A stretch of 64,000 nt of DNA from assembly GCF_900086595.1 (NCBI RefSeq), contig NZ_LT575472.1:2243685-2307684 (forward strand), written 5' to 3'. Shown piece after piece: positions 1 through 10,165 of the stretch. This stretch comes from Clostridium nigeriense. GTDB lineage: Bacteria > Bacillota > Clostridia > Clostridiales > Clostridiaceae. A program made the position numbers and the translations under genes. The notes below the pieces were generated by a model. It saw only the letters and a list, made by a program, of their open reading frames with translations. It did no database searches and was not told where the DNA came from. How positions within the stretch are numbered: the first letter of the stretch is position 1; each line of letters begins with the position of its first letter.

Positions 1-3000
1 AGTAAATTCTCGATATGCTATAATATTAAGAAGGTTTTTAAAAGAGTTGTTTTGGTTATAGTTCCTAGTAAATTCTCGATATGCTATAATTTAGATTTAT
101 TAAAGTATAATCTCCACTTTGTTATAGTTCCTAGTAAATTCTCGATATGCTATAATGTGTTTAAATGTAATTTAAAGCTTATTTAAGTTATAGTTCCTAG
201 TAAATTCTCGATATGCTATAATTTTTATCACTCTCCTAGGACCGTTGGAGGTGTTATAGTTCCTAGTAAATTCTCGATATGCTATAATAAAAGGCTAACA
301 CCAGAGGGTATGATTAAGGTTATAGTTCCTAGTAAATTCTCGATATGCTATAATTTCCCATCAATAGATAGCATAGGAGCAGTAGTTATAGTTCCTAGTA
401 AATTCTCGATATGCTATAATTTTCATTGATATAGTAGTAATGCTCTTCAAGTTATAGTTCCTAGTAAATTCTCGATATGCTATAATTAGGCACTTTAATT
501 CTATTAGTAGCGTAACGTTATAGTTCCTAGTAAATTCTCGATATGCTATAATGCTTACTCAATAGATAGTTTCAAGGCTTTTGTTATAGTTCCTAGTAAA
601 TTCTCGATATGCTATAATTTAGATTTATTAAAGTATAATCTCCACTTTGTTATAGTTCCTAGTAAATTCTCGATATGCTATAATTAATTCATAAATGTAT
701 ATAAACCTAAAGCTGTTATAGTTCCTAGTAAATTCTCGATATGCTATAATCTTCACCCCTACCAAAAGGAGTATCTTTAGGTTATAGTTCCTAGTAAATT
801 CTCGATATGCTATAATTTCATATGCATTTGAAAGTAATAAAAATGGGTTATAGTTCCTAGTAAATTCTCGATATGCTATAATAAGATACTTAATGCTGTA
901 TCAGCACAAGAAGTTATAGTTCCTAGTAAATTCTCGATATGCTATAATTCTCCTTTTCTTATATCTTTAGTTTATTTAGTTATAGTTCCTAGTAAATTCT
1001 CGATATGCTATAATTATATATTTCAGTTGATATACTCTCTACTGTTATAGTTCCTAGTAAATTCTCGATATGCTATAATGGAAGAGAGAGCATACAAGAG
1101 ATAATGCAAGTTATAGTTCCTAGTAAATTCTCGATATGCTATAATTTCTATTATAGTTGATACTTCATAGTTACAGTTATAGTTCCTAGTAAATTCTCGA
1201 TATGCTATAATATAAACCCTGTCCGTTGTATTGCTCTGTCAGTTATAGTTCCTAGTAAATTCTCGATATGCTATAATTAGGATATAGACAATAAACTAAA
1301 TACCAACGTTATAGTTCCTAGTAAATTCTCGATATGCTATAATTCTTTTTCAGTACACAACTCTCTCATTTCTGTTATAGTTCCTAGTAAATTCTCGATA
1401 TGCTATAATTTCATTTGAGAAACTAAACTACATTCTTTTGTTATAGTTCCTAGTAAATTCTCGATATGCTATAATATTTATATTATGTCTACATATTCGC
1501 CTATGTTATAGTTCCTAGTAAATTCTCGATATGCTATAATTTTAAAGCTATATTACCTATAGTTAAGTCAGTTATAGTTCCTAGTAAATTCTCGATATGC
1601 TATAATTAATGCACTATTGTAAGCATCAATACCTTCTGTTATAGTTCCTAGTAAATTCTCGATATGCTATAATATAGTTTAAAAAGGTAGGCTTTTGTCT
1701 ACCGTTATAGTTCCTAGTAAATTCTCGATATGCTATAATTTAATTCTGTATTCCATTGAGCCACCCACGTTATAGTTCCTAGTAAATTCTCGATATGCTA
1801 TAATCTACCTGATGTGGACAGTCATCTTCTTCTAGGTTATAGTTCCTAGTAAATTCTCGATATGCTATAATCAATATAGAACATAACCACACTATAAATA
1901 CGTTATAGTTCCTAGTAAATTCTCGATATGCTATAATCAAACATTTAATCACCCCTTTCTTATATTGTTATAGTTCCTAGTAAATTCTCGATATGCTATA
2001 ATCTTAACCTTATATCTACTATTGCACGTTAGTTATAGTTCCTAGTAAATTCTCGATATGCTATAATAGAATCTAAATATTTAGTCCAAGATATAGAGTT
2101 ATAGTTCCTAGTAAATTCTCGATATGCTATAATTCTCCCTGATGTAATATCCGGAGATGTTAGTTATAGTTCCTAGTAAATTCTCGATATGCTATAATTT
2201 TGTATTTGTACTATCTACACCGATTATTGTTATAGTTCCTAGTAAATTCTCGATATGCTATAATTAACTATGTTCAACATCACTTTCAGCTAATGTTATA
2301 GTTCCTAGTAAATTCTCGATATGCTATAATATTACCTCCTTATGTAGTTATTACTTAACTGTTATAGTTCCTAGTAAATTCTCGATATGCTATAATTAAA
2401 GAAGGGCGAAAAAGCATTTTTACAAAGTTATAGTTCCTAGTAAATTCTCGATATGCTATAATTCTACAACTTTAACATCTCCGTCAACAACTGTTATAGT
2501 TCCTAGTAAATTCTCGATATGCTATAATATGATGTTACCAACTTCTACAAATGAAGGTGTTATAGTTCCTAGTAAATTCTCGATATGCTATAATATGAAT
2601 ATAATAATGGTAATCTACCTTTAGGTTATAGTTCCTAGTAAATTCTCGATATGCTATAATTGGTTTAAATGTCAAAAGTTAAATTCGAGAGTTATAGTTC
2701 CTAGTAAATTCTCGATATGCTATAATACAAGAAAAAATTAAAGCTGCAAGTAACTAGTTATAGTTCCTAGTAAATTCTCGATATGCTATAATCTCCCCTT
2801 CTTATTAGTGAGTTCTTGCTTAGTTATAGTTCCTAGTAAATTCTCGATATGCTATAATTATAAATCCCAAAGCTACTAATGATCCTATGTTATAGTTCCT
2901 AGTAAATTCTCGATATGCTATAATAACCATCAACTACATTTGTAAATACACCAGGTTATAGTTCCTAGTAAATTCTCGATATGCTATAATATATAGATCG

Positions 3001-5493
3001 TCTATTAATATATTCCCAGGTTATAGTTCCTAGTAAATTCTCGATATGCTATAATTTTTTATCCCTAGTTATATCAGTATTTTGTGTTATAGTTCCTAGT
3101 AAATTCTCGATATGCTATAATATTAGTTAGGGATGTAGCACACTTAGTTACGTTATAGTTCCTAGTAAATTCTCGATATGCTATAATCCCCAAATACCTT
3201 TTTATCAGTTCCTTCTCGTTATAGTTCCTAGTAAATTCTCGATATGCTATAATTCAATGTCTTTTAATTCATCCTTATATCTTGTTATAGTTCCTAGTAA
3301 ATTCTCGATATGCTATAATATGGTGATGATTCATTATACGCAAAGGTGGGTTATAGTTCCTAGTAAATTCTCGATATGCTATAATCGGGAGCCGTTGCTA
3401 TATTAGCTGGAGCTTGTTATAGTTCCTAGTAAATTCTCGATATGCTATAATAGGTCTCTAACCTTTTTAGGTATATTGTATGTTATAGTTCCTAGTAAAT
3501 TCTCGATATGCTATAATATACTTTTTAGAATCGTCTTGTGTTTTTTCGTTATAGTTCCTAGTAAATTCTCGATATGCTATAATATACTCCACTTGGTAAG
3601 ATAGCATTTTTAGTTATAGTTCCTAGTAAATTCTCGATATGCTATAATAATGCTTATTATGGGTGTTACGCTGATGAAGTTATAGTTCCTAGTAAATTCT
3701 CGATATGCTATAATTACCTATATTTCCAATTAATCCCTTATAAGGTTATAGTTCCTAGTAAATTCTCGATATGCTATAATTTGCAGATGTTATATAACAT
3801 TATCAGATGGGTTATAGTTCCTAGTAAATTCTCGATATGCTATAATGAAACCTCAATATCTAGTACTAAGTTTATTGTTATAGTTCCTAGTAAATTCTCG
3901 ATATGCTATAATTGTAGTATGGAAATATGAAGATAATAACGAGTTATAGTTCCTAGTAAATTCTCGATATGCTATAATTGATGATGTTGAAGAGGGGGAA
4001 CTTGTAATGTTATAGTTCCTAGTAAATTCTCGATATGCTATAATTTAATCCTTCTTTAGCTTCTACGCAATCCGTTATAGTTCCTAGTAAATTCTCGATA
4101 TGCTATAATAATTGGTTGAAAATCTATTAAATGTATCTTGTTATAGTTCCTAGTAAATTCTCGATATGCTATAATTAACAATAGATGGTTATTTCTTTGA
4201 AATGGTTATAGTTCCTAGTAAATTCTCGATATGCTATAATAATTCGTCCCACGGTAAGCGTGTTTTTTTAGTTATAGTTCCTAGTAAATTCTCGATATGC
4301 TATAATCCACAACTTTGCATATCTTTATATAGTGGTGTTATAGTTCCTAGTAAATTCTCGATATGCTATAATAAAAAATCCGTCTTATGCAGCACCTATA
4401 AGGTTATAGTTCCTAGTAAATTCTCGATATGCTATAATAAACAAGTGATTTATCTTCTTACGCAAGAAGTTATAGTTCCTAGTAAATTCTCGATATGCTA
4501 TAATACTAACGGCATATTTTCCCTTCTCCTTTATGTTATAGTTCCTAGTAAATTCTCGATATGCTATAATACAAGAATTATATATGAAGTTGATGTAATA
4601 GTTATAGTTCCTAGTAAATTCTCGATATGCTATAATTTTAAATCTAATATCAACTATAGTAAGATAGTTATAGTTCCTAGTAAATTCTCGATATGCTATA
4701 ATAGCAACATTTCTACTTATTCTATCTAATCTGTTATAGTTCCTAGTAAATTCTCGATATGCTATAATTATCCAGCTCCTGCTATTGCTGCTCCTGCTGT
4801 TATAGTTCCTAGTAAATTCTCGATATGCTATAATTTTTCTCTTCAAATAAAGAACCTCCAAACTGTTATAGTTCCTAGTAAATTCTCGATATGCTATAAT
4901 AGGAAGGATGTTATTACTACAACATGGCATGTTATAGTTCCTAGTAAATTCTCGATATGCTATAATTCCTATAGCTTTTTCACAACATCCATTTGTGTTA
5001 TAGTTCCTAGTAAATTCTCGATATGCTATAATTCCTATAGCTTTTTCACAACATCCATTTGTGTTATAGTTCCTAGTAAATTCTCGATATGCTATAATTT
5101 TAGTCCAGAAGATAATATTACACCAGATGTTATAGTTCCTAGTAAATTCTCGATATGCTATAATTCATTTCGTCTTATAAGTTATATACAAATAGTTATA
5201 GTTCCTAGTAAATTCTCGATATGCTATAATTTATCCCTATTTTTTTAGCATTTATTTCATGTTATAGTTCCTAGTAAATTCTCGATATGCTATAATTTAC
5301 CATCTTCAACACTTCTTACTCTTCCAGTTATAGTTCCTAGTAAATTCTCGATATGCTATAATTAAGCCACCATCCAATTGAGTTTTTGAAGTGTTATAGT
5401 TCCTAGTAAATTCTCGATATGCTATAATTTTCTAAAGTTATAGGATTAGGAAGTTTAGTTATAGTTCCTAGTAAATTCTCGATATGCTATAAT
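1..5493 (+). CRISPR. Type II-C CRISPR array (84 repeats seen, open at left edge)
   Basis: The window opens inside a repeat (1-24). It is followed by 83 complete 36-nt repeats, the first at 55-90 and the last at 5458-5493. The repeat starts GTTATAGTTCC and ends GATATGCTATAAT, and I saw no variant copy. By hand count there are 83 spacers: 70 of 30 nt, 11 of 29 nt and 2 of 31 nt. The + strand is the crRNA sense, because the tracrRNA anti-repeat at 10040-10074 is complementary to it and the repeat carries a promoter in that direction. Two spacers occur twice: 91-120 equals 619-648, and 4967-4996 equals 5033-5062. The array continues left of the window, so neither its true size nor that end can be judged. 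Confidence 0.99.
82..5493 (+). promoter_or_regulatory. Extended -10 promoter inside every repeat
   Basis: The last nine bases of each repeat (82-90 in the first complete copy, 5485-5493 in the last) read TGCTATAAT. This is a consensus extended -10 element (TGn plus TATAAT), and transcription would start about 7 nt into the following spacer. There is no good -35 at the usual distance, which extended -10 promoters tolerate. The type II-C arrays of Neisseria and Campylobacter are known to carry promoters at this position of the repeat, giving each crRNA its own transcript without a single leader promoter. Promoter activity here is inferred from sequence only. Confidence 0.8.
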
Positions 5494-5503
5494 ACACATG
5501 CTT

Positions 5504-5540
5504 AAACCCCTTGAAAACACTAAGTTTTAAGGGGTTTTTA
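5504..5540 (+). terminator. Rho-independent terminator closing the CRISPR array
   Basis: An inverted repeat AAACCCCTT(g)AAAAC / GTTTTAAGGGGTTT is followed by a T run on the + strand, ten bases past the last repeat and four bases before the cas2 stop codon. The T run lies on the + side, so it stops crRNA transcription before it enters the convergent cas genes. Confidence 0.85.
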
Positions 5541-5544
5541 CTAT

Positions 5545-5868
5545 TTAAAAAACATTTAATTGTCCTGAATTTATTTGTTTTTCTTGCTTTTTTGGTGAAC
5601 CTACAAGAAATTTCATTTCTGTATATTGCTTTTCTGTTATTTGTAAATATCTAACCGATCCCTTAGGTGGAATATTCTTTTGAAGCCTATTAATGTGCTT
5701 ATTTGTTCCATCTATTCCATTACATATTCTTGAATAAACTGAATATTGTAGCATTATATATCCATCATTTAATAAAAATCTTCTAAAATTTTGATATTCT
5801 TTTCTATCTTCTTTTTTAACAACAGGTAAATCAAAGAAAACTAATAATCTCATATATCTATTACTCAT
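5545..5868 (-). CDS. cas2: CRISPR-associated endonuclease Cas2 (type II)
   Basis: This 107-aa protein has the Cas2 ferredoxin-like fold signature: a first strand RLLVFFDLP (residues 7-15) with the conserved Asp, a basic helix containing FRRFLLNDGYIMLQYSVYSR, and a short C-terminal strand region. Cas2 forms the central dimer of the Cas1-Cas2 spacer integrase. Its ATG lies inside the 3' end of cas1 (8-nt overlap, ATGAGTAA), so the two are translationally coupled. It is the last gene of the cas operon and converges on the CRISPR array across a terminator. The length is normal for type II Cas2. Confidence 0.96.
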   Translation of the reverse strand: MSNRYMRLLVFFDLPVVKKEDRKEYQNFRRFLLNDGYIMLQYSVYSRICNGIDGTNKHINRLQKNIPPKGSVRYLQITEKQYTEMKFLVGSPKKQEKQINSGQLNVF

Positions 5869-6760
5869 AATAGTGGTATTCTATATCTTTTATTTCTGGT
5901 AATTTTATTAATCTATAATCTTTTTTATTACAAGCTGTTGTATAAGAAGCTACCATTTTATCTATTGCATTTAATACTGAATGATTTTTTCCTTCTATAA
6001 TACAATCACAGTTTATTAAATCAACTAATGCTATTCTGTTTTCTTTTGTTAAATCTTCATCTATACTTATATTCTTATAAACCCATAAATCTACTATAGG
6101 TCTAAATGGCTCCATAAAATCATCTACTAAATTATATGAATTAAGCTCATTGCAATGAAATACTCCTAGAGATGTATTAAAACCATACATTACTAAAGAT
6201 CTTGCTACTGCACTTCTAATTATTGTATAACCATAATTTAATGCAGAATTTATTCCATTTATATCATTTCTATTAAATTTTTCTCCAAACAATGATTTGA
6301 AATAATACTTTGCCCCTATAGCTTCTCTATTTCCTTTATCTCCACTTTCTACATCTTGAGATAATTTATATAAAAATTTATATCCATCATTGTTAGAAAT
6401 CTCTAAACATAATCCTTGATTTTTAAGTTTTTGTTTTATTATACTTTGCCAAATTCTTTTACTAAAAGCAGCACTTTGTGAAAGTTGATCTTTAAGAACT
6501 TTAAATGTTTTATAATGAAGGTTTAATGGTAAAACTATTGATGATGGTAAATGTTTATCATCGCATACTATTGTTGCCACACTATATTCAGATAATTTAC
6601 TAATAAGTCTTGCTGTAACTTTAACAGCAGGTGATTCAATTAATAATACTGATATATCTTCAACTGGAATTTGAAATTCATCTTCATTTGTTATTATTAA
6701 ATTATTATTTTTTAATGCTAAATTGGCTGGATTTGAAATTATTACACTTCTAAAACTCAT
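5861..6760 (-). CDS. cas1: CRISPR-associated endonuclease Cas1 (type II)
   Basis: This 299-aa protein is the integrase of the adaptation complex and joins new spacers to the array with Cas2. The family metal ligands are visible: Glu146 in NREAIGAKYYFKSLFG, His202 in GVFHCNELN, and the acidic pair in DDFMEPFRPIVD (about 213-224). The N-terminal beta domain starts MSFRSVIISNPANLALK, as in type II Cas1. The ATG follows the cas9 stop codon directly (TAAATG, no gap) and the gene overlaps cas2 by 8 nt, so cas9-cas1-cas2 is one tight operon. There is no csn2 or cas4, which makes this subtype II-C. Confidence 0.97.
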   Translation of the reverse strand: MSFRSVIISNPANLALKNNNLIITNEDEFQIPVEDISVLLIESPAVKVTARLISKLSEYSVATIVCDDKHLPSSIVLPLNLHYKTFKVLKDQLSQSAAFSKRIWQSIIKQKLKNQGLCLEISNNDGYKFLYKLSQDVESGDKGNREAIGAKYYFKSLFGEKFNRNDINGINSALNYGYTIIRSAVARSLVMYGFNTSLGVFHCNELNSYNLVDDFMEPFRPIVDLWVYKNISIDEDLTKENRIALVDLINCDCIIEGKNHSVLNAIDKMVASYTTACNKKDYRLIKLPEIKDIEYHYYE

Positions 6761-9700
6761 TTATTTACCATCTTTAACCTTATAATATCTACCTAAAATA
6801 TCTACTTCATATTTATTAAACTCCGAAACCCCTGCTTTTATGCCAATTCCTCTATATCTTTCTGAATTATCATGTACTTCAATAGTCAATAATGCTGTAG
6901 ATCTATCAAATGAATCATAATATCCAAAGTATCCTGCTTTTTTCTTGTATTTAATTTCAATTAAATCATTTTTATAAATAGAAAACTTAAATTTATAGCT
7001 TTCATCCATATAAATCCATTCATCTTCTGTTTTTGCTGCTACTGCTGCTTTCTTAGGAATCTCTCTATTTAATAATTGGTATCTATATACTGGTACCGAA
7101 TAAAATTTTTCATCTTTTTCATATATATCTATTCTTACCATTCCTTCTTTAGCTGCTGTACCTTGATTTAAACTTATAGCATCCTTTACCTTAAATGGTT
7201 CTTTAGATTTAATCTTTATACTTCTAACAATTGGTCCTAATTTACCATCTTTAGTTGGTTTTCTAAATTCAGATTCAAATGCCTTTTTAGCATTCCAATC
7301 AAATTCTTCTAATCTTTCTTTAATAGCATCATATAGTTTTCTATCACTATTATAATTATATATATTTTCAAAATCTTTTTTAGTTAATTCATTCAAGTTT
7401 TTCTTTGTTATGAATCCATCTTCAGTAAAGTTTTTCTTTGAATAAATAGTTTCTTTAAATAATCTTCCACCAATTTTTCTAAATGGCATTCTTGATACAA
7501 ATATTGGCCTAACTGTATTCTTTGTAAATTCATCATCATATGATTTTATTGGAGACTTCTTCAATTCTTCTATTGGATCATTACTTAATCTCATAATTAA
7601 TTCTTCACTAAACCCAAGCCATGGTCTTGGTAACTTATCTTTAAGTAAATATCTATATGATTCTAATTCAACAATTTCACCTGTCTCTATATCAATGAAT
7701 TCATCATTATTTCTTATATATTTTAATTCATTAGCTTTACTATATTTAGATATTTCATTTACCATACCTTGAGTTGCTACTGCAACTACTGCTGCATCTA
7801 AGGCATGATGCTTATCTCCATCTTCTCTTACTTTAATAAGACCCCATTTTGCTCTTAAATATGCAGTTGCTCTACCATTTATATTTATCACTTTTCTTTT
7901 TGATTCACTTTCTTTAAATAATAATCTATTACTTATAAAGTTAGATATATATCTACAAATATATTTAGTGTCTTGTAGATTTCTTTCTTTCCATTCTCTT
8001 TGCTCTTCTTCCGAGAACTTCTTTTTAAGTAAATTATTTTTCTTTTTATAATTTAATCTACTTGAATTAACCCAAATCTCAAATTTATTCCATCTTTCTT
8101 CATCTGCTCCAAAATACTCGTATGGTGTTCTATTACCCTTATGTTGATTTTCACATCCAATAACTAAAACTTTATTATTTAGACTATCATCAAAACTTCT
8201 ACTAAATGGTATAATATGGTCTATCTCACAATACCCTGGTTCAAATAACTTTTCTATATATATCTTTTCTTGAGTATATGCACATTCATTATTTTGATCT
8301 ACCCATAGTTTATATTTTAAAACTTCACTACCAGTAGGTTCTTTTCCTGTTAATGATTTCAACTCAGTTCTTATTTTATCATTTTTATCTCTATTTTCTT
8401 TTTGTTCTTTTTCTATTTGCTTTCTATCTTTAAAATTTTTAGCTAATTCTCTAGCTAGCTCTATATTTATTCCTATAGGTGACCCATATCTATCTATAAC
8501 AGCATTTATTACCTTTCTTGTTTGTGATAATGCTCTATTTACTACTGGATTAACTATTTCATCAATATCTATAACTGGTAACTTATATAATTTTTCACCA
8601 TTATATATAGCTTTAAAATCATATCCAGCTTTTTCACAAGCTTCATTATACATATAGCCTTGCTTTATAAATGGCAGTATTTTTTCTAAAGCTTCTATAG
8701 ACAAATTGCTAAACTTACTAAAAGTTATGTCACTTACAACATCGATTATTTCATCCGGAACATTTCTTTTATTTAATTGTTTTATTATATCTTCATCAGT
8801 TTTAGCTATACTTAAAACGTAAGCTATATTATTTAACAATTCTCTATTATCTTTTATATTTTCAAAATAATCTTTTCCTATACCATGCTCTACAGCTTTT
8901 CTAATTTCATGATATCCATTCATAGAAATAAACTTTGTATTTTCAGTTTTTTGGTTATCACCATTATATGTTAAAGTTGAGAACTTATCTTCTTCTTTTA
9001 AATTCAACAATTTTCGTACTGAAGAATATTTAATTTCTTTTTTCTTATAAGCTTCCTCAACAATTAAATTTCTTTCATCATCTGTTAATTTTCTTTTATC
9101 TCCGTTATTAATTATAGATACTCTATTTAAATTATCATATAAAACAAATTCTTCTGCTGATATTGAATTTTTTGGAGCTCTTTTATACTTTTTATCTTTT
9201 TCAAAAGTACATAGTCCAACCATCTTTTCTAAATCATCAAATTTAGAAAAAGGTCTTTGTGAATTAAAAATATCTAAATATTTATCTTCAATTTCATCAC
9301 TTGCAAAATTATTACCAAAGCTTCTTTGAGCTTCAAATATTTTATGTATTTCTTCTCTTATCATATCTCTTGAAACACAATTTTTATATTTACCAAATTT
9401 ATTTCTAAGTGGTGTATAAGTATCTTCTTCAAACATAGCTTCTTTATAAATATATTCTCCAATAGTTCTATATCCAAGCTCTTTCATTTTTCCTTCATTT
9501 TGTTTTATACTTGTTAATATTTCTCCTGATTCTTTATCACTTTTATCTACTTTTCTATTAGATTTAAAGCCTCTTCTTTTGCATAAATTAATTAAAACCT
9601 TTGAAAAATCCTCATTACTTAATCCTCTATCTAATCCTTCTACTCTTGACTTCCAAACATCACTATAATTTTTAGTAAATAAATTATCTAATTCTTCCTT

Positions 9701-9955
9701 AGTCAATATCTTTTCATTTAATATTAAATTTCTTACCCTATTAACTCTATAAGCTTTTCTTCTTAGTAATCGTCTTCTTCCTCTTGCTAATCTTCTAGGT
9801 AAGGCTAATGATGAACCATCCTTTGGATCTTCAGCTGCATTAAATATTCTAACTCCTAAATCTTCTATTCTTTCTTTATCTAAATTTATTACTGCCCAAC
9901 CAACTGATGTTATTCCAATATCAAGTCCTAACCTATAATTTATGCTTTCCTTCAA
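6761..9955 (-). CDS. cas9: CRISPR-associated endonuclease Cas9, type II-C
   Basis: This 1064-aa RNA-guided DNA endonuclease is of the compact II-C kind and resembles the Geobacillus Cas9 by eye. RuvC-I is LGLDIGITSVGWAV with Asp12. The arginine-rich bridge helix is about residues 54-75. RuvC-II is INIELARELAK with Glu499. The HNH motif is CEIDHIIPFSRSFDDS with Asp579 and His580, and Asn603 follows. RuvC-III is DKHHALDAAVVAV with His717 and Asp720. All catalytic residues are present, so both nickase domains should work. The start codon is TTG with a GAGAGGTG site upstream; no ATG fits. The start lies about 27 nt after the tracrRNA terminator, and I see no clear separate promoter. The PAM cannot be read from this sequence. 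Confidence 0.98.
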   Translation of the reverse strand: MKESINYRLGLDIGITSVGWAVINLDKERIEDLGVRIFNAAEDPKDGSSLALPRRLARGRRRLLRRKAYRVNRVRNLILNEKILTKEELDNLFTKNYSDVWKSRVEGLDRGLSNEDFSKVLINLCKRRGFKSNRKVDKSDKESGEILTSIKQNEGKMKELGYRTIGEYIYKEAMFEEDTYTPLRNKFGKYKNCVSRDMIREEIHKIFEAQRSFGNNFASDEIEDKYLDIFNSQRPFSKFDDLEKMVGLCTFEKDKKYKRAPKNSISAEEFVLYDNLNRVSIINNGDKRKLTDDERNLIVEEAYKKKEIKYSSVRKLLNLKEEDKFSTLTYNGDNQKTENTKFISMNGYHEIRKAVEHGIGKDYFENIKDNRELLNNIAYVLSIAKTDEDIIKQLNKRNVPDEIIDVVSDITFSKFSNLSIEALEKILPFIKQGYMYNEACEKAGYDFKAIYNGEKLYKLPVIDIDEIVNPVVNRALSQTRKVINAVIDRYGSPIGINIELARELAKNFKDRKQIEKEQKENRDKNDKIRTELKSLTGKEPTGSEVLKYKLWVDQNNECAYTQEKIYIEKLFEPGYCEIDHIIPFSRSFDDSLNNKVLVIGCENQHKGNRTPYEYFGADEERWNKFEIWVNSSRLNYKKKNNLLKKKFSEEEQREWKERNLQDTKYICRYISNFISNRLLFKESESKRKVININGRATAYLRAKWGLIKVREDGDKHHALDAAVVAVATQGMVNEISKYSKANELKYIRNNDEFIDIETGEIVELESYRYLLKDKLPRPWLGFSEELIMRLSNDPIEELKKSPIKSYDDEFTKNTVRPIFVSRMPFRKIGGRLFKETIYSKKNFTEDGFITKKNLNELTKKDFENIYNYNSDRKLYDAIKERLEEFDWNAKKAFESEFRKPTKDGKLGPIVRSIKIKSKEPFKVKDAISLNQGTAAKEGMVRIDIYEKDEKFYSVPVYRYQLLNREIPKKAAVAAKTEDEWIYMDESYKFKFSIYKNDLIEIKYKKKAGYFGYYDSFDRSTALLTIEVHDNSERYRGIGIKAGVSEFNKYEVDILGRYYKVKDGK

Positions 9956-9981
9956 ATATATACACCTCTCATTATTTTATA

Positions 9982-10090
9982 TAAAAAGATACCCCTAAGC
10001 TCTGCTGAACCTAGGGGATACTTCACGGCTTACTGCCTTGTTATAGTAACTAGTTAAACTCTCGATATGCTATATATTTACCTAGTTTCT
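9982..10090 (-). ncRNA. tracrRNA
   Basis: Positions 10040-10074 form an imperfect copy of the CRISPR repeat, with the TCGATATGCTAT and GTTATAG parts kept and a mismatched middle. Read from the - strand this is the anti-repeat. It is followed by a short AAGGCAGTAAGCC stem and a strong hairpin, ATCCCCTAGG...CTTAGGGGTAT, then TTTTTAT at 9982-9988. This is the II-C tracrRNA layout of anti-repeat, short stem and terminator hairpin. The 5' end near 10090 is inferred from the promoter and the 3' end from the T run. It directs RNase III processing of crRNAs and loading into Cas9. Confidence 0.93.
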
Positions 10091-10096
10091 AAATGA

Positions 10097-10125
10097 ATTA
10101 TACCATTATTTGCATATTATGTCAA
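10097..10125 (-). promoter_or_regulatory. Consensus sigma-A promoter of the tracrRNA
   Basis: On the - strand the sequence reads TTGACA (10125-10120), a 17-bp spacer, then TATAAT (10102-10097). The bases TGG precede the -10 box, making it extended as well. It is the best promoter I found in the window. The predicted start near 10090 leaves about 15 nt before the anti-repeat. Read-through of the tracrRNA terminator from here may also supply cas9-cas1-cas2. Confidence 0.9.
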
Positions 10126-10165
10126 TTTTATTTTTAATTGTTTTTATAAAATAAAAATTCTTTTT

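Noticed and set aside
4202..4930. Long reading frames on both strands inside the CRISPR array
   Set aside because: The 66-nt period is a multiple of three, so the repeat reads through in the same frame; the frames are repeat translations, not genes.
1..5493. Spacers targeting genes in this same window
   Set aside because: I noticed no match between spacers and the other genes by eye; a computed search would be needed to exclude it fully.
10040..10090. A long-form tracrRNA acting as a natural single guide against its own promoter
   Set aside because: The leader before the anti-repeat is only about 15 nt and shows no match to a cas promoter that I could find.
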